Source: Symsagittifera roscoffensis (taxonomy: Eukaryota > Xenacoelomorpha > Acoela > Convolutidae). Taken from it: a DNA stretch of 64,000 bases. The position numbers were made by a program, and so were the translations under genes. The notes under the pieces are model-generated. The model ran no database searches. It was not told the DNA's origin and was given only the letters and a program-made list of their open reading frames with translations. The stretch spans positions 53,296,750-53,360,749 of the forward strand of contig NC_087070.1 of assembly GCF_963678635.1 (NCBI RefSeq). The letters run 5' to 3'. This document shows, piece by piece, positions 32,949-44,295 of this stretch. Within the stretch, counting starts at the first letter, position 1. The number at the start of each line of letters is the position of its first letter.

Positions 32949-33475
32949 CAAGACTGCTCGTATCAGGGCGAAGCCCTGATTGTTCCGACTGCCTTTTAAG
33001 GTTTATGGAGCAGTAATAACATTTTTTTTTCTAATATGCAGTAGTAAGTTTTTTTTTTCTAAAATGTGAAATTTTTTAATGAAAATCATCTCCCCACACG
33101 CCGTATAAAGTACAAAAGGATAGATTTTGCTCCTTGTAACAAACCAATTATGGCAAAAAAGCTTCTTTTAATCAATTTGGAACGATTTCTAAGACGGATT
33201 AACTCTCCGCTTACGCGTTAATAGCGCGAAATGTATCGCTCGTTAATTGTCCCAAATTGGCCAAAATGGCAATCTTTAAACCCCCGTAACTTTACGAAAA
33301 ATGACCACAGGTGAAATATCTTTTCAAATTTAAACTCAAGACAACAATACCTTTCGAATGATAAAAAAAATTCCGTCAAAAATGGCTAGTTAAAAAGTCG
33401 AAATTTGTCTGAAGAAAAAAAAACCCACCCCGAGCACAAATATTCCGTTACTTTCGTATCGAAAGTCGGAACAAT
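32946..33475 (+). mobile_element. HF1 element, complete, head-to-tail with preceding copy
   Basis: It begins immediately at the end of the preceding copy (GGAGCAACAAGACTGCTCG across the joint). It contains GCGCGAAATGTATCGCTC, and ends with ACTTTCGTATCGAAAGTCGG then AACAA. It is followed within five bases by another diverged HF1 5' end (CTTGCTCGTATCAAGGCAAT). Confidence 0.85.
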
Positions 33476-33477
33476 AA

Positions 33478-34240
33478 CCTTGCTCGTATCAAGGCAATGT
33501 CCCGAATGTTCAGATTGGCACTGTTAGATCTAAGAAGTAGTGTTCCCTTTAAAAAATCATGATAAAACTTTGAATAAGAACCACTTTTTAGAATTTTCTA
33601 TGGAACAACCCCGCCCGAGCTAAATATAGTTAAAATGGTTGTGTTTTGCATATGGCAAGATAATCAATAGACCAATTAGACTGCCTGAATGCAATTTGAA
33701 GTTTTATCTAAGATAAATAAGACTGCTCGCATATTAAAGCAAAAAATGAATGCTTCAACTATCCTCTCTCTATCGGCGTTCCATTTACAAAACCTTACAA
33801 AATAGTCAAAATAAAAGTTTATTTTGAATATTTTAAAAAACACGCTCAGTTGTATTAATTTTATTCCCCCACAAGCTATGTTAAGTAGAAAGAGATATAT
33901 TTTGAAACTGGTCACTTATCGTTAAGTGCAAATTGATGGCCGTAATTCAATTTGATTGGTTAATTTGCCGCTTACACTGGTTATGTTGCCGCTAACAAAA
34001 TTTATCACTCGTTAAATATCGCAAATTGAGCTATAGTTGCCAAGATAATCAGTTCAAACCAATAAAGCTGTGAGAAAATGATCACATCTAGAAAAAAAAT
34101 TTAAAATTCAAGCTATAGGCTACAACAACAATTTTCTGATACTAAGAGAAAAAAACAAAAAAATAGAAAGGAAGCCAAAAATCGACAAAAAACATCCCAA
34201 GCATGTGTTTTCCGCTTTTTTTCTGAGAAAATAAATTTTG
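33478..34240 (+). mobile_element. Old HF1 fragments following the tandem pair
   Basis: There is a short diverged 5' end at 33478-33540, then a second at 33717 (TAAGACTGCTCGCATATTAA) whose body carries TTATTCCCCCACAAGCTATG, TTGCCGCTTACACTGG, GCCAAGATAATC and CATCCCAAGC in HF1 order until about 34230. This is the oldest age class in the window. Confidence 0.5.
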
Positions 34241-34360
34241 GTTTACGCGTTATTTGCACAAAATTTTTTGATCTCTCAAATTAGTCAAATTTGTAGTTGT
34301 TAAGTCCCAAAAATTCTAGAAAAAAAAAACATTACAAGAAAAGAAATAAATTCTAATTTT

Positions 34361-35600
34361 GAGTTCATAGTAACAATGTATAATTTGCGATCATTTGATA
34401 AGCTTTAACCAATTCTGTAATTTCCTGTAAAAATAAGTAGAATTCAAGTTTTTAAAAAAGTTTGTGAAAAACGTGTGTTCAAATTGAATATAACCCATAT
34501 TTCGTTATTAATTAGGCTGCGTAAATACATCTGCCCATAATCAAGGATTTGTTTGCATGAAATCTGTGATGTTATAAAATTTTATACATAACCCGTATAA
34601 AATAAACCAAATTGTTAAAATCTATAAGCTTAAGAAAAATGGTCGGTTTTCAATCTCAGCACCATAAATTTTTATTGCCTACGCGTATAAGCTATCAGAA
34701 AAATTATATTCAAGATAAAACACCGTCAACGTCTTATAGAGCTGAAGACATTTGAGCTCTAACTTTGAGCTCATAGTAACCATGTATAATTTGCGATCAT
34801 TTGATAAGCTATAACCGGTTCTGTACAGTTACAATTCAGTATTTTCCCAAAAAAGTTAGTAGATTTCAAGTTTTTTAGAAAAACTTTGTAAAAAACATGT
34901 ATTCAAATTGAATATAACCCATATTTCATTATTAATTAGGCTGCGTAAATACACCTGCCCATAATCAAGTTTTTATTTGTATGAAATCTGTGATCTTTTA
35001 AAATTCTATACAGAACCCGTAAAAAAACAACCAAATTGTCTAAAATCTATAAACTTAAGAAAAATGGACAGTTTTCAATCTCAACATCTTAACTTTTTAT
35101 TGCCTATACCTATAAGCTATCAGTAAAATTATATTCAAGAAAAAGCACCGTCACCGTCTGATCGAGCTGAAGACATTTGAGCTTCTTACTTTGAGCTCAT
35201 AGTAACAATGTGTAATTTGCGATCATTTGATAAGCTATGACCGGTTCTGTACAGTTAGATTTCAGTATTTTCCAAAAAAAAGTTAGTAGATTTCAAGTTT
35301 TTTAAAAAAACTTTGTAAAAAACATGTATTCAAATTGAATATAACCCATATTTCATTATCAATTAGGCTGCGTAAATACACCTGCACTTAATCAAGTATT
35401 TATTTGTATGAAATCTGTGATGTTTGAAAATTCTATACATAACCAGTATAAAATCAACCAAATTATCTAAAATCTATAAGCTTAAGAAAAATGGTCGGTT
35501 TTCAATCTCATCATAACTTTTTATTGCCTATGCCTATAAGCTATCAGAAAAATTCAAGTTAAAGCACCGTCACCGTCTGATAGAGCTGAAGACATTTGAG
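34361..35600 (+). repeat. Three-unit ~0.41 kb tandem array
   Basis: Units start at 34361, 34767 and 35192 with GAG(T/C)TCATAGTAAC-ATGT and end with GCTGAAGACATTTGAG. Landmarks in each unit include TTTGCGATCATTTGATAAGC, AATTAGGCTGCGTAAATACA, TGAAATCTGTGAT and AAGCACCGTCACCGTCTGAT (or a close variant). Units 2 and 3 are most alike. No ORF is shared. The array lies between two duplicated HF1 tandem pairs. Confidence 0.85.
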
Positions 35601-35771
35601 GAGAGTTGGTAACCGCAAACTATAAATTTCAGGAGATGCTCCAGGATGTTTCTCGACTTAGAGTTTCTCGAGGTAGAAAAAATACTTTTCAGCAAACATT
35701 CTGAAATCTATTTTTAGGATAAGCCTTCAATTTGCTGCGTTGATGTGAAAAACATTGAATCCAAAAACAGA

Positions 35772-36165
35772 ACAAGACTGCTCGTATCAGGGCGAAGCCC
35801 TGAATGCTCCGACTGCCTTTCAAGGTCTATGAAGCAGAAATAAGATGAAAAAATTAAATGTAAAAAAAAATGAAAAAAAAAAATTGTGAAAATTTTTTTA
35901 GATTTTTTGTGAAAATCATCCCCCCACACGCCATATAAAGTACAAAATGATATATTTAGCTTCTAGTAACAAAAATAACTTTACAAAAATTGATCACAGG
36001 TGAAAAATTTTTTCAAATTTAAGCTCAAGACAACAATACCTTTTGACTGATATAAAAAAAATTCCGTCAAAAATGGCTAATTAAAAAGTCGAAATTTGTC
36101 TGAAGAAAAAAAAACCCACCCCGAGCACAAATATTCCGTTACTTTCGTATCGAAAGTCGGAGCAA
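35772..36165 (+). mobile_element. HF1 element with the same internal deletion as 32559-32948
   Basis: Its flank (GTTGATGTGAAAAACATTGA, ATCCAAAAACAGA) and its deletion joint are identical to the copy at 32559, so this and the following copy are a duplicate of the 32.5-33.5 kb pair. The hairpin CAGGGCGAAGCCCTG is intact here. Confidence 0.8.
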
Positions 36166-36717
36166 CAAGACTGCTCGTATCAGGGCGAAGCCCTGAATGT
36201 TCCGACTGCCTTTTAAGGTTTTATGGAGCAGTAATAACATTTTCAGGTTTTATGGAGCAGTAATAACAAAAAATTAAATGTAATAAAAAAATAATTTTTT
36301 TAAATAAATTCGAAATTTTTTATGAAAATCAACCCCCCACACGCCATTTAAAGTACAAAAAGATAGATTTAGCTCCTTGTAACAAATCAATTATGGCAAA
36401 TAAGCTTCTTTCAACCAATTTGGAACAATTTTAAGACGGATTAACTCTCCGCTTACGCGTTAATAGCGCGAAATATATCGCGCGTTAATTGTCCCAAATT
36501 GGCCAAAATGGCAATCTTTAAACCCCCATAACTTTTTGAAAAATGATCACAGGTGAAATATCTTTTCAAATTTGAGCTCAGGACAACAATACCTTTTGAA
36601 TGATATAAAAAAATTACGTCAAAAATGGCTAGTTAAAAAGTCGAAATTTGTCTGAAGAAAAAAAAAACCCACCCCGAGCACAAATATTCCGTTACTTTCG
36701 TATCGAAAGTCGGAACA
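36163..36717 (+). mobile_element. HF1 element, complete, head-to-tail with preceding copy
   Basis: It follows the previous copy through the same joint (GGAGCAACAAGACTGCTCG). It contains a small duplication of GGTTTTATGGAGCAGTAATA near 36219-36268, the central GCGCGAAATATATCGCGC and the terminal ACTTTCGTATCGAAAGT. Confidence 0.85.
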
Positions 36718-37167
36718 AAAAACTTGTTTTTAATGCAACATAATTTTAAAAATAAATGACTCTTAAGTTATTTAAAACTATGTTAGAACAAATTTACGCA
36801 CAGCACAAAACAAGTTAATGGCCAATAATTACTTTTTTTTGCGATTTACTCAAAAAAACTATGGTCAAAAAAACTGAGAAAATCTATGAATCAAACTTTT
36901 GACTGATTTCGTCATGTCGCTTTTCTGAAAAGAATTCATGAGAATAAAAAGTATTTCACATTTTCAAATGCTTTCAAATACAGATATGTCTGGTTACACA
37001 GCAATATTTGGTACTGTGTACCGCAAAGAAAAATAGTTTTATGCGAAAGAGCCCATACGCAGAAATACGAAAAGTTAACTTCAAAGAAAAGACCGAAATG
37101 GCTACAAAAACCTAAGGTAAAAGAGGTACAAATTTTTCAAAAAAGCACAGTAAACCTGGCATTCTAA

Positions 37168-37367
37168 NNNNNNNNNNNNNNNNNNNNNNNNNNNNNNNNN
37201 NNNNNNNNNNNNNNNNNNNNNNNNNNNNNNNNNNNNNNNNNNNNNNNNNNNNNNNNNNNNNNNNNNNNNNNNNNNNNNNNNNNNNNNNNNNNNNNNNNNN
37301 NNNNNNNNNNNNNNNNNNNNNNNNNNNNNNNNNNNNNNNNNNNNNNNNNNNNNNNNNNNNNNNNNNN
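37168..37367. other. Assembly gap (200 N)
   Basis: Exactly 200 unknown bases, a conventional scaffold-gap size. It lies directly at the left edge of a repeat with two further near-identical copies in the window, so the gap is probably repeat-caused and adjacency across it is uncertain. Confidence 0.98.
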
Positions 37368-40300
37368 GGTAGAGACGGTTAAAAGCACGTAGAGCTCCAT
37401 TGAGACGCTAGCCAGTTGTCTTAGAGTTTAGCGTTACTCTCGGTCGGTATTTACTTTCGGGCGTGTGTTTCATGAACTTCAAATTTTGTCTGGTTAATCG
37501 GGGACAACATTCGATTGTTGCGATAAACTTAGTAAAAAGTCCAAATTTAAATCTTGTGTGTTTTCATATCATATGCACGCCGGGCTTGCTTCTTCTAATT
37601 ATCGTAGCAAATCCCACCGTCCCAGCTGAAGGCGAGTGAAGCTTCCCTGGCTTATCTAGACGCAAGAAAGAGCGAGCAGGTAGAACCTCTCTTCAACAAC
37701 ACCACAGGTTGTACTGTTCCCACCTATCACTTTTTTGTTTTTTTATCCACGAGAAATTGAAAAACTAAATCAACCTTGTTACAAAAGCTTAAACCAAAAG
37801 TCCTAACCATCCCTAAAATAACCCAATGCTCCAACAACAATGATGTTAATCGCAAACTCTAAATTCATAACCATGTGCAGTTTTACTTAAATATTAAATC
37901 TGTTCATCCACACACACTCATTGTTTTGACCAATCTTAACTTAAATCAACCCCTCAAATGTTCTGCCGAGACGGCATCCACTTCTAGTTCTTCGTTAGTG
38001 AATTCTCTACAAATTTTCTTGCCTATATTATTTCTAATTTCGCTTGATAATCTAACGATACCGTTCGTCCTCATATAATGTCCAACCAAACACACTGCAT
38101 CATAAGTAACAACCACCTACACGGCCGTGGAATTTGGTGCACAACATGCGCAGTCTACATGCATGTAATAAGCAGCGGCCTTAACCGAGACAGCGACCAC
38201 GATGATAATTTCAGCTGCATTCGCTGCACCTCCCTGATTACCTACAACACTTCAACTGACCTCCAATTCCCTTCAACTCAACGTCAGCAAGCTCTCAGAC
38301 CCAACTACCAGAATCCTGCAATGGCAAACAGCAACGAAATCGTAACAGCCACACCCTACCCCTGGTCAAATCCCACACTTGATCTAATAGATAAAATGAG
38401 AACAATCTACAGCCAAGTAGTGCACCGGAAACCAATCTTCATGATCCTCTCAAAAACAGAATTGGGTTCAACTTTAAAGAAACTCTAAACAGAGCCCTCA
38501 ATTCCTTAATTGAAACACAAGAAAACATATATGCAATGCACGCTACAATGATTTTCCCTCACCATATTCTATGAAAAACCATATCGGAGAGTGATAGATC
38601 GAACTCCAAAACTATAGCAAGAAGGCTTAAGCAATGGCGTAAGGGCGAACTGGACAAAATTTTTAACGAGGGAAAACCGCTGCAAAATCGGTTGGTAAAA
38701 AGTAAGAAAAAAAAGTACAGCAGTTTAATAAAACAATGAGCAACGGAAAACTATCGAGTGCTGTTGCTAAATTAACTGATAACTCTAAGGGAGTTCTCTC
38801 ACTCGAGGAAACCTTCAAATGTCAAACTGTTGAGAAAATCCTCATTGAGAAACAACCTCCCACGGAGCCCTTAAACAACAAATTTAACATCATGCTCCGA
38901 AGATACAATCCCTTTCCACTCATCCACATTTGACCAAATAAATGCCCAGAATTTTAGGAACGCTGCCATGACAACACATGGTTCTCATGGACCCTCAAGC
39001 CTGGATGCAAATGAATGGAGACCCATGCGAATGCACTTTGGTCAACAGTCAGTTGAAATATCGAAAGCACTAGCCAAAACCGCACAGAAATCATGGATAG
39101 AAATACTAAGTCCTGAGCTTCTTGAACCATAAAATGTCTGTTGACTATTTCCACTCGATAAAAATCCAGTAGTTAGGCCAATTGGGATAGGCGAAGTGAT
39201 CCGCAGAATAACAGGTAAAACGATCACAAAGTGCTTCAAAAGCGAACTTATGGTACCCGGATCGAATTACCAACTATGCCTTGGCCAAAAATAAGGCCTC
39301 AAATATGCAATTCATACGCTAAGGAAGAAATACGAGAAAACAGATTCTAGTGAAATTTTACTGATAGACGCTAAAAAACCGGAACCTGGCTTTGAAAAAC
39401 CTTGCAAATATATTTGCACTTCTATACTATCCGCTATACAGAACTCATACTCTAATCAATCCAAATTCTTCGTAAAAAAAAGTTATCCTTTCTAGAGAAG
39501 GAACCACACAAGGAGACTCATTAGCAATGGCGATGTACCGGCTAGCCACTTTGCCTTTAATAAAACTAGTCAACGATAACAGTTTAACTCAGAAATTGTA
39601 TGCAGACGATTGGAATGCAGTCGGAAGTTTGAAAAGCTTAAGAACAATTTTTGACAACATTATCAAACAAAAAATTATTTTGGATATCATGTAAAGTCAT
39701 CGAAATGCCAGCTCATTGTAAAAGATTAAAAATACAATGAGGCAAAAAAAGTATTCAAAAATAGCGAAATTTTAATGAAGAAAGAGGCCAGAGTATATGG
39801 TTCTGTCATAGGATCCGAGACTGAATGTGAAACTTTCATCGAAACTCAGTTAGAAAAACATAACAAATTACTGAAAAAAAACTTGACAAGATTGCAAAAA
39901 AACATTGCCGCAAAACGTGTACTCATGTTACGCCAAAGGGTACAAAAGAAAAATTATCGTTTAAAGCTAAAACTGACCTCAATACCACAAAAAATATGCA
40001 GGAAAATCTCGTTCCATGTTTATTTGGTAAATATAATTTTTGCCATCAGCTCAGAGACATCGCTTCTTTACCAATGAAAATGGGTGGTCTAAATATCAAA
40101 CTACCCTCTGATTATGAGATTTTTTAACAGTATGGGCCCTATCTCTGCCAGTCGGTCATATGTGGAAGTTTTACCTGTGAGCTGAAAGTTTGATCTTGAT
40201 TTTGAGGAGTAAAGTAATGTTTCAAAATTTTGCATTGAGCCTATCATGCTCAAATTTCTCGCGACAACTGAAAATACGAGAACAAGCGATCAGAAGAGTC

Positions 40301-40676
40301 GAGTGATAATCGCGGAAAAAGTGCTGAAAAAGTACGAGAGAAAAATGCTATTTGCAACTTTACCAGAATTACACGACGCGAGTAGAGCTATCTTGTTCCC
40401 GATAGGAAAGCTCAGGAAGAGAGAGAGAGAAAAACAATCGATTGGACCAGAGTGAACCTTGAGTGGAAAGGTGAACAGCTGAAGCTGCCCAATGGTACAG
40501 ATAAAAAATTTATTCTGGAGTTCAAACTGATTTATTCAAAACTTTTTGAGTTAGACTTAATTATCCTAAATTATTTCTAGAGTTGCTTTACTCTACATTC
40601 TGTTAGCACCAATTGAGTGTACTCCCGTCCAATACTGCAATAAGGTTCAGGTGCAACACCTATCTCCTGTAAGCTG
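37368..40676 (+). mobile_element. Dead PHD-like/RT non-LTR retroelement, copy 1
   Basis: A ~0.7 kb leader (CGAGCAGGTAGAACCTCTC at about 37673) is followed by the PHD-like ORF (38078-38488), a broken pre-RT region (38490-39131) and a broken RT domain (about 39132-40130). Visible RT blocks are NPVVRPIGIGEVIRRITGK (about 39165-39225), EGTTQGD-type (about 39499) and YADDWNA (39599-39619), the last with both catalytic aspartates. Stops and frameshifts interrupt it throughout, for example the stop after SPELLEP at 39130 and a loss of the A-F-N part of motif A after LLIDA. The left edge abuts the N gap. The right limit is set where the inverted Ty3 ORF begins. Confidence 0.75.
38078..38488 (+). pseudogene. 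PHD-like zinc-finger ORF of the non-LTR element (copy 1)
   Basis: 136 codons from an ATG that overlaps the preceding stop (TAATG). Residues about 17-48 have a PHD-type layout: WCTTCAVYMHVISSG followed by FSCIRC. The Cys normally expected after the His (H-x-x-C) is Ser here, so the finger is probably defective. Such fingers at the start of RT polyproteins are usually thought to bind nucleic acid or chromatin. The frame closes before the RT part, so the original reading frame is broken. The same ORF recurs at 48001-48411 and, with stops, from 51794. Confidence 0.55.
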
Positions 40677-41299
40677 CTACGTATCAGGGAAAGTGAACGT
40701 CAGGGCAAGTCTATATATTATCGTCACTAACTCGCTGACGCCCCTGATAATTGCTAAGGGTCGGTGTTCATAGCTAGGCATACCTCCTACAAAACGCCGC
40801 ACGTCCTCCTCTCTTTCAATGGTCTTATCTTCTCCTGTGCCAAAACGATACTGCTGCAACAAGTAATGAACTAGAGTGTGTCGTGAATTCCGCATCTTTG
40901 TACGAGAGGATGTGGCCCATTTCATGTCAAACTTCTCCACTTCTCCTAAGGTGTCAGTTCCCCTAGCTTTCCATGTGTCAGTGGCAATCAGTGTCAACAG
41001 TCCGTCCAAGCGGATATTCTGTATTGCTTCGGTCAGCAGCACAGTTAGTCCTTTTCTGAAGTTTTCTGATCCGAACGTCACAACAGTCCCAGGATCACCA
41101 CGATAGACAGTTCTGTTACGCACTTGAAGATTTGCCGTATTAGATAGCGAGATAGTCCTGGATAGATTTTCGGCAGGATGGAAGCGGTCCATCCTGTTCC
41201 CAATCCTTTCATTATGATATCCGTCCTCTCAAAAACTTCTTGTCCTCGGACGCTCTCAGTCCAGAATGCTTCGAGTGTCTTCTGGCACATCCTGTCCAC
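40677..41299 (-). pseudogene. Unrecognised ORF downstream of the inverted Ty3 gag start
   Basis: Two overlapping minus-strand frames (41299-41078 and 41192-40677) look like one reading frame split by a shift near 41180. The 171-codon part is hydrophilic, with stretches such as LLTLIATDTWKARGTD and REEDVRRFVGGMPSYEH. I do not recognise a domain. It lies 3' of a gag remnant of the same family as the right-end element, so it is probably an element-internal segment brought close to gag by deletion. Its 3'-most ~55 bases recur at 50628-50683 after RT-element copy 2. Confidence 0.4.
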
Positions 41300-41429
41300 G
41301 AATTCCGTTGACTTCTCTCATTCGCTTTCCGCCAGGTTCAGTTCTCTTACAGGCCATTTGATAATCGTCACTTGGAACCACAGGTCATTTGATAATCGTC
41401 ACTTGATAATCGTCATCGATTCCTGGCTT

Positions 41430-41763
41430 CATCTTGAGCTGTGTGCTGAAAATTTTTTTGACGGCTTCAATCGCAACACTTCGTCTGACACTAGCATGTG
41501 TAGCGAATGATCTTTCAATCGTTTCATGGCGTTCTCATCAAGAGCGGGGTTCCGATGGATATCTATCTCTAACATTGTGTTTTCGTCTTCGGAGGCACGA
41601 CTCCTTGTTTCAACTATTCCGCCTCAAACTTTCTTCCCTTTCTTATTCCGAGTTTTCGCGGTCCTTTCCACAAAAGGGTCATTCATTGATTTTTTTGTTT
41701 CTTCCGTATAAAGTTCCATGAGATATCACTTAGCTTAGGTATTCTCGACTTGTCTAGACTCAT
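41430..41763 (-). pseudogene. gag: Inverted Ty3/gypsy gag N-terminal remnant
   Basis: The minus-strand ATG at 41763 opens MSLDKSRIPKLSD, the same start as the gag at 59645. The next ~100 codons follow that gag through several frameshifts. Upstream on the minus strand (to 42010) the sequence also matches the leader before 59645 (GATTGGGTAGTGA, CATCAGACTGTGCTAGC). ORFs on the plus strand here are its antisense. Confidence 0.75.
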
Positions 41764-44290
41764 CTTAAATTATCGCTTCACACTGCTCACACACTCGATT
41801 CGGTTGCTAAAATATTAACGCAACAGGATAATGTCCAAAAGATTTATCCAAGAAGTGACCACGAATCTTATCAAGTTAACAGTACAGCGTGTATACAAAT
41901 TATGTACAGCAATTAATTATTGGTTATTGGATAAAAAGCTAGCACAGTCTGATGATGTCAAAATCTTTAATAGATAGTGTAGTCACTACCCAATCGAGAA
42001 CGATCATTAGGGGTTAAATATTTTTGAAAAAATGTACGTGTTTTGCAATTGGTTTGTCTTAAATTAATAGTCGAACTGGTTTCTAAAGAAAGAGCTTTCC
42101 CTTTTTAGTGCCCCATTAATGAGACAAAACTAAAAGGCGGTGTTTTTCTCAATTGCGCGACTTTTGCACCCACCGATCTTGTGTTACATATCTGCCTTGC
42201 GATTGCCCTAGCTAGAACTACTAAAACTCTCAAGGCAACCACACTTCCAAAAAAAACAACATTGCATTCGGATCCAATTTAATCAATGTCGAACTCTGTT
42301 GTTGATTACACCTAGAGTCCCGAATCTCCGGATTTAGACCTGTTTTAGTTTTTTATAGTCTTTTCAATTTTTATTTAAAGGCACGTTAACAGTGCAGTCA
42401 TTGGCTTCCTCTCGTGATTGGTCTGCCAATTTGTCTCAATATCTTACTACTACTCACCAAAAACCTGTTTTCTTTTACGTATGTATTAGGATTCCTACGA
42501 TTGCGTTCATGAAAAAATTTCTTAAACCCCTCCGGATCAGCGTTCAAGGACCCTCCGGATAGGCCAAAAACATGACCCCTCCGAGTTGGCTCGCCTTCGG
42601 ATTGGCGAATAATGACCTTCGGGATTGGCAAAAAACAGGACCCCTCCGAATTGCGAACCCTCCGGATTGGCAAAAAACAGATTTTTTTTACCCCAGACCC
42701 CTCTTCCGGATACGTTCCTAGAGCCTATTATTTAAAATCAACTAACTAAGAAGTGTTTGTTCTGGCTCCAGACCCCCCTAAGCTGCTTATTTAAAAATTT
42801 CCCCGAACTCTGAGGGGAATTTTAACAAGCTTATCTCCGACTTGACTGTCGTTTTCTAGGTTCCTAAACCCTTTCCTAACGTCGAGAACAAAGTAAAATG
42901 CCTTAGTAAACCGTTGCTACCGTTTGGTAGGGGTATAAGGGCTTTCCAAAAACAATTTACAAAACTTGAAGGGTTTATCTTCAAAAACCAGTGGTTTTAC
43001 TAAAAAAGCTAGAAAATTTTCTTTGCTGATTTTCTGCAAAAACATCATTCAGCCTACGTGTAATTGTACTTTATTTTTGTTCTAACGGTAATAAAATCAA
43101 TTGGATTGGTCCAGTTGTTTCAAAATTATGAAGCAAAACATTTTTTATGCTATCTCAAAAACAAATTTCAAACCTAAGGGTTCCGCCTAATTTTTTTCAC
43201 ATTTTCTGTTTAATTGGCCTGAAAATTATTGATGTGAGCTCAGAAGGCCCAGGTTTTTCTAGTTCACTGCAAAAAACACGACCTAAGCGTTTGATTTGAA
43301 AAAAAGCCAAAACAGTGATATTTGGACATCTCCAGATTGATGAATCCACTAAATCAAACAGGTGAAAATTGATTTCACTCGGGCCAGGAAGGCTGTTGGC
43401 AAGCGGTTCAAAAAACATGTCGATTCACTGGTGTATGTTGTCCGAACAACAATTTTATATCGCCCTAACTCAAAAAAGTTCGAAATTTTATTTTATTTTG
43501 TGGCGTTTCAATTTTTCTAAAGTCAACTGAAAAACGATATAGGAATTTTACTGCACGCAATATAAATAGTAATACTAATACCCTCCGGGTCCGTTCAATA
43601 TCCGATTTAGGACGCTTAACTCGGAATTTCGCAACTCGGTGGAGGATCACTACTGTGCAGTCAGTATGGAACCCCTCTACCCAACATTCGATTTTTGTTG
43701 TCCTTGAGACCCTTCCTACTGCTCCCTGCACTGCATGCCGGATCAGTCTTCCCCTCTAATCCCAAGACCCTTCCGGATTGAGCGCAAATTAGGATTACCG
43801 TGTCTAAATACTCAAACAACCCTACAGTACAGCCACCAGAAAGAGGCGACAGTTTTGATCGTAACAATCCTGCTTGATATAAATGCCTTTAACAACGATA
43901 TATCTAACAACAACAAACGGGGGGGGGGGGGTCGGATCACATCTCGCTTGGGGACAATTTCTACTGATTTTATATTTTTAGCTGTTTTTGGTTTTTTCGG
44001 TTATTTTTTATGTTTTTGGTTTTCCAACTGATTTTCGTTTAGTTTCTTGTATATTTTAAACTGTTTTTGGTCATATACCGCTCAGTGAACGATGGGGCGG
44101 CCGATCCCCCCATCCTTCACGATACGTGAACTTTCGATCTTAAATTCGGGATTGCGGAAGGCTTCCGCGCTCCAAGCCATACATCCAGCTCTTCGGTAAG
44201 GGCCTTATTTTGAGCATCCACTCGGCGCGGAGTGCTTTTTTAACGGGTCTGCCGATCATGGTCTTAAAAAAATAACAACCAGGAGCGCTA
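41764..44290 (-). mobile_element. Inverted copy of the Ty3 5' non-coding region
   Basis: It matches 56860-59644 in reverse complement through landmarks: the ~27-base CCGGATTGGCAAAAA array (42520-42700), the tract near 42930 (GTAGGGGTATAAGGGCTTTC), the 43735-43930 block (GGATCAGTCTTC, CCGGATTGAGCGCAAAT, poly-G 43920-43931) and GCCGATCCCCCCATCC (44100). Divergence is moderate with many small indels. It may include an LTR, but TG...CA borders were not fixed. Confidence 0.6.
42520..42700 (-). repeat. ~27-base CCTCCGGATTGGCAAAAA tandem repeats (inverted arm)
   Basis: Five to six imperfect units built on CCCTCCGGATTGGCAAAAAA. They are the inverted counterpart of the array at 58735-58905. The 91-codon minus-strand ORF 42398-42673 is a by-product. 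Confidence 0.7.
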
Positions 44291-44295
44291 TGAAA

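Noticed and set aside
37164-37400. 78-codon ORF over the N gap
   Set aside because: Almost entirely unknown bases.
41434-41721. Plus-strand ORFs at 41434-41721 and 41178-41510
   Set aside because: They are antisense to the inverted gag remnant and the 40677-41299 ORF.
43920-43931. Poly-G at 43920 and poly-C at 57692 as G-quadruplexes
   Set aside because: Each is a single homopolymer run without separate tracts; they are corresponding or simple low-complexity tracts in the Ty3 5' regions and prone to length error.
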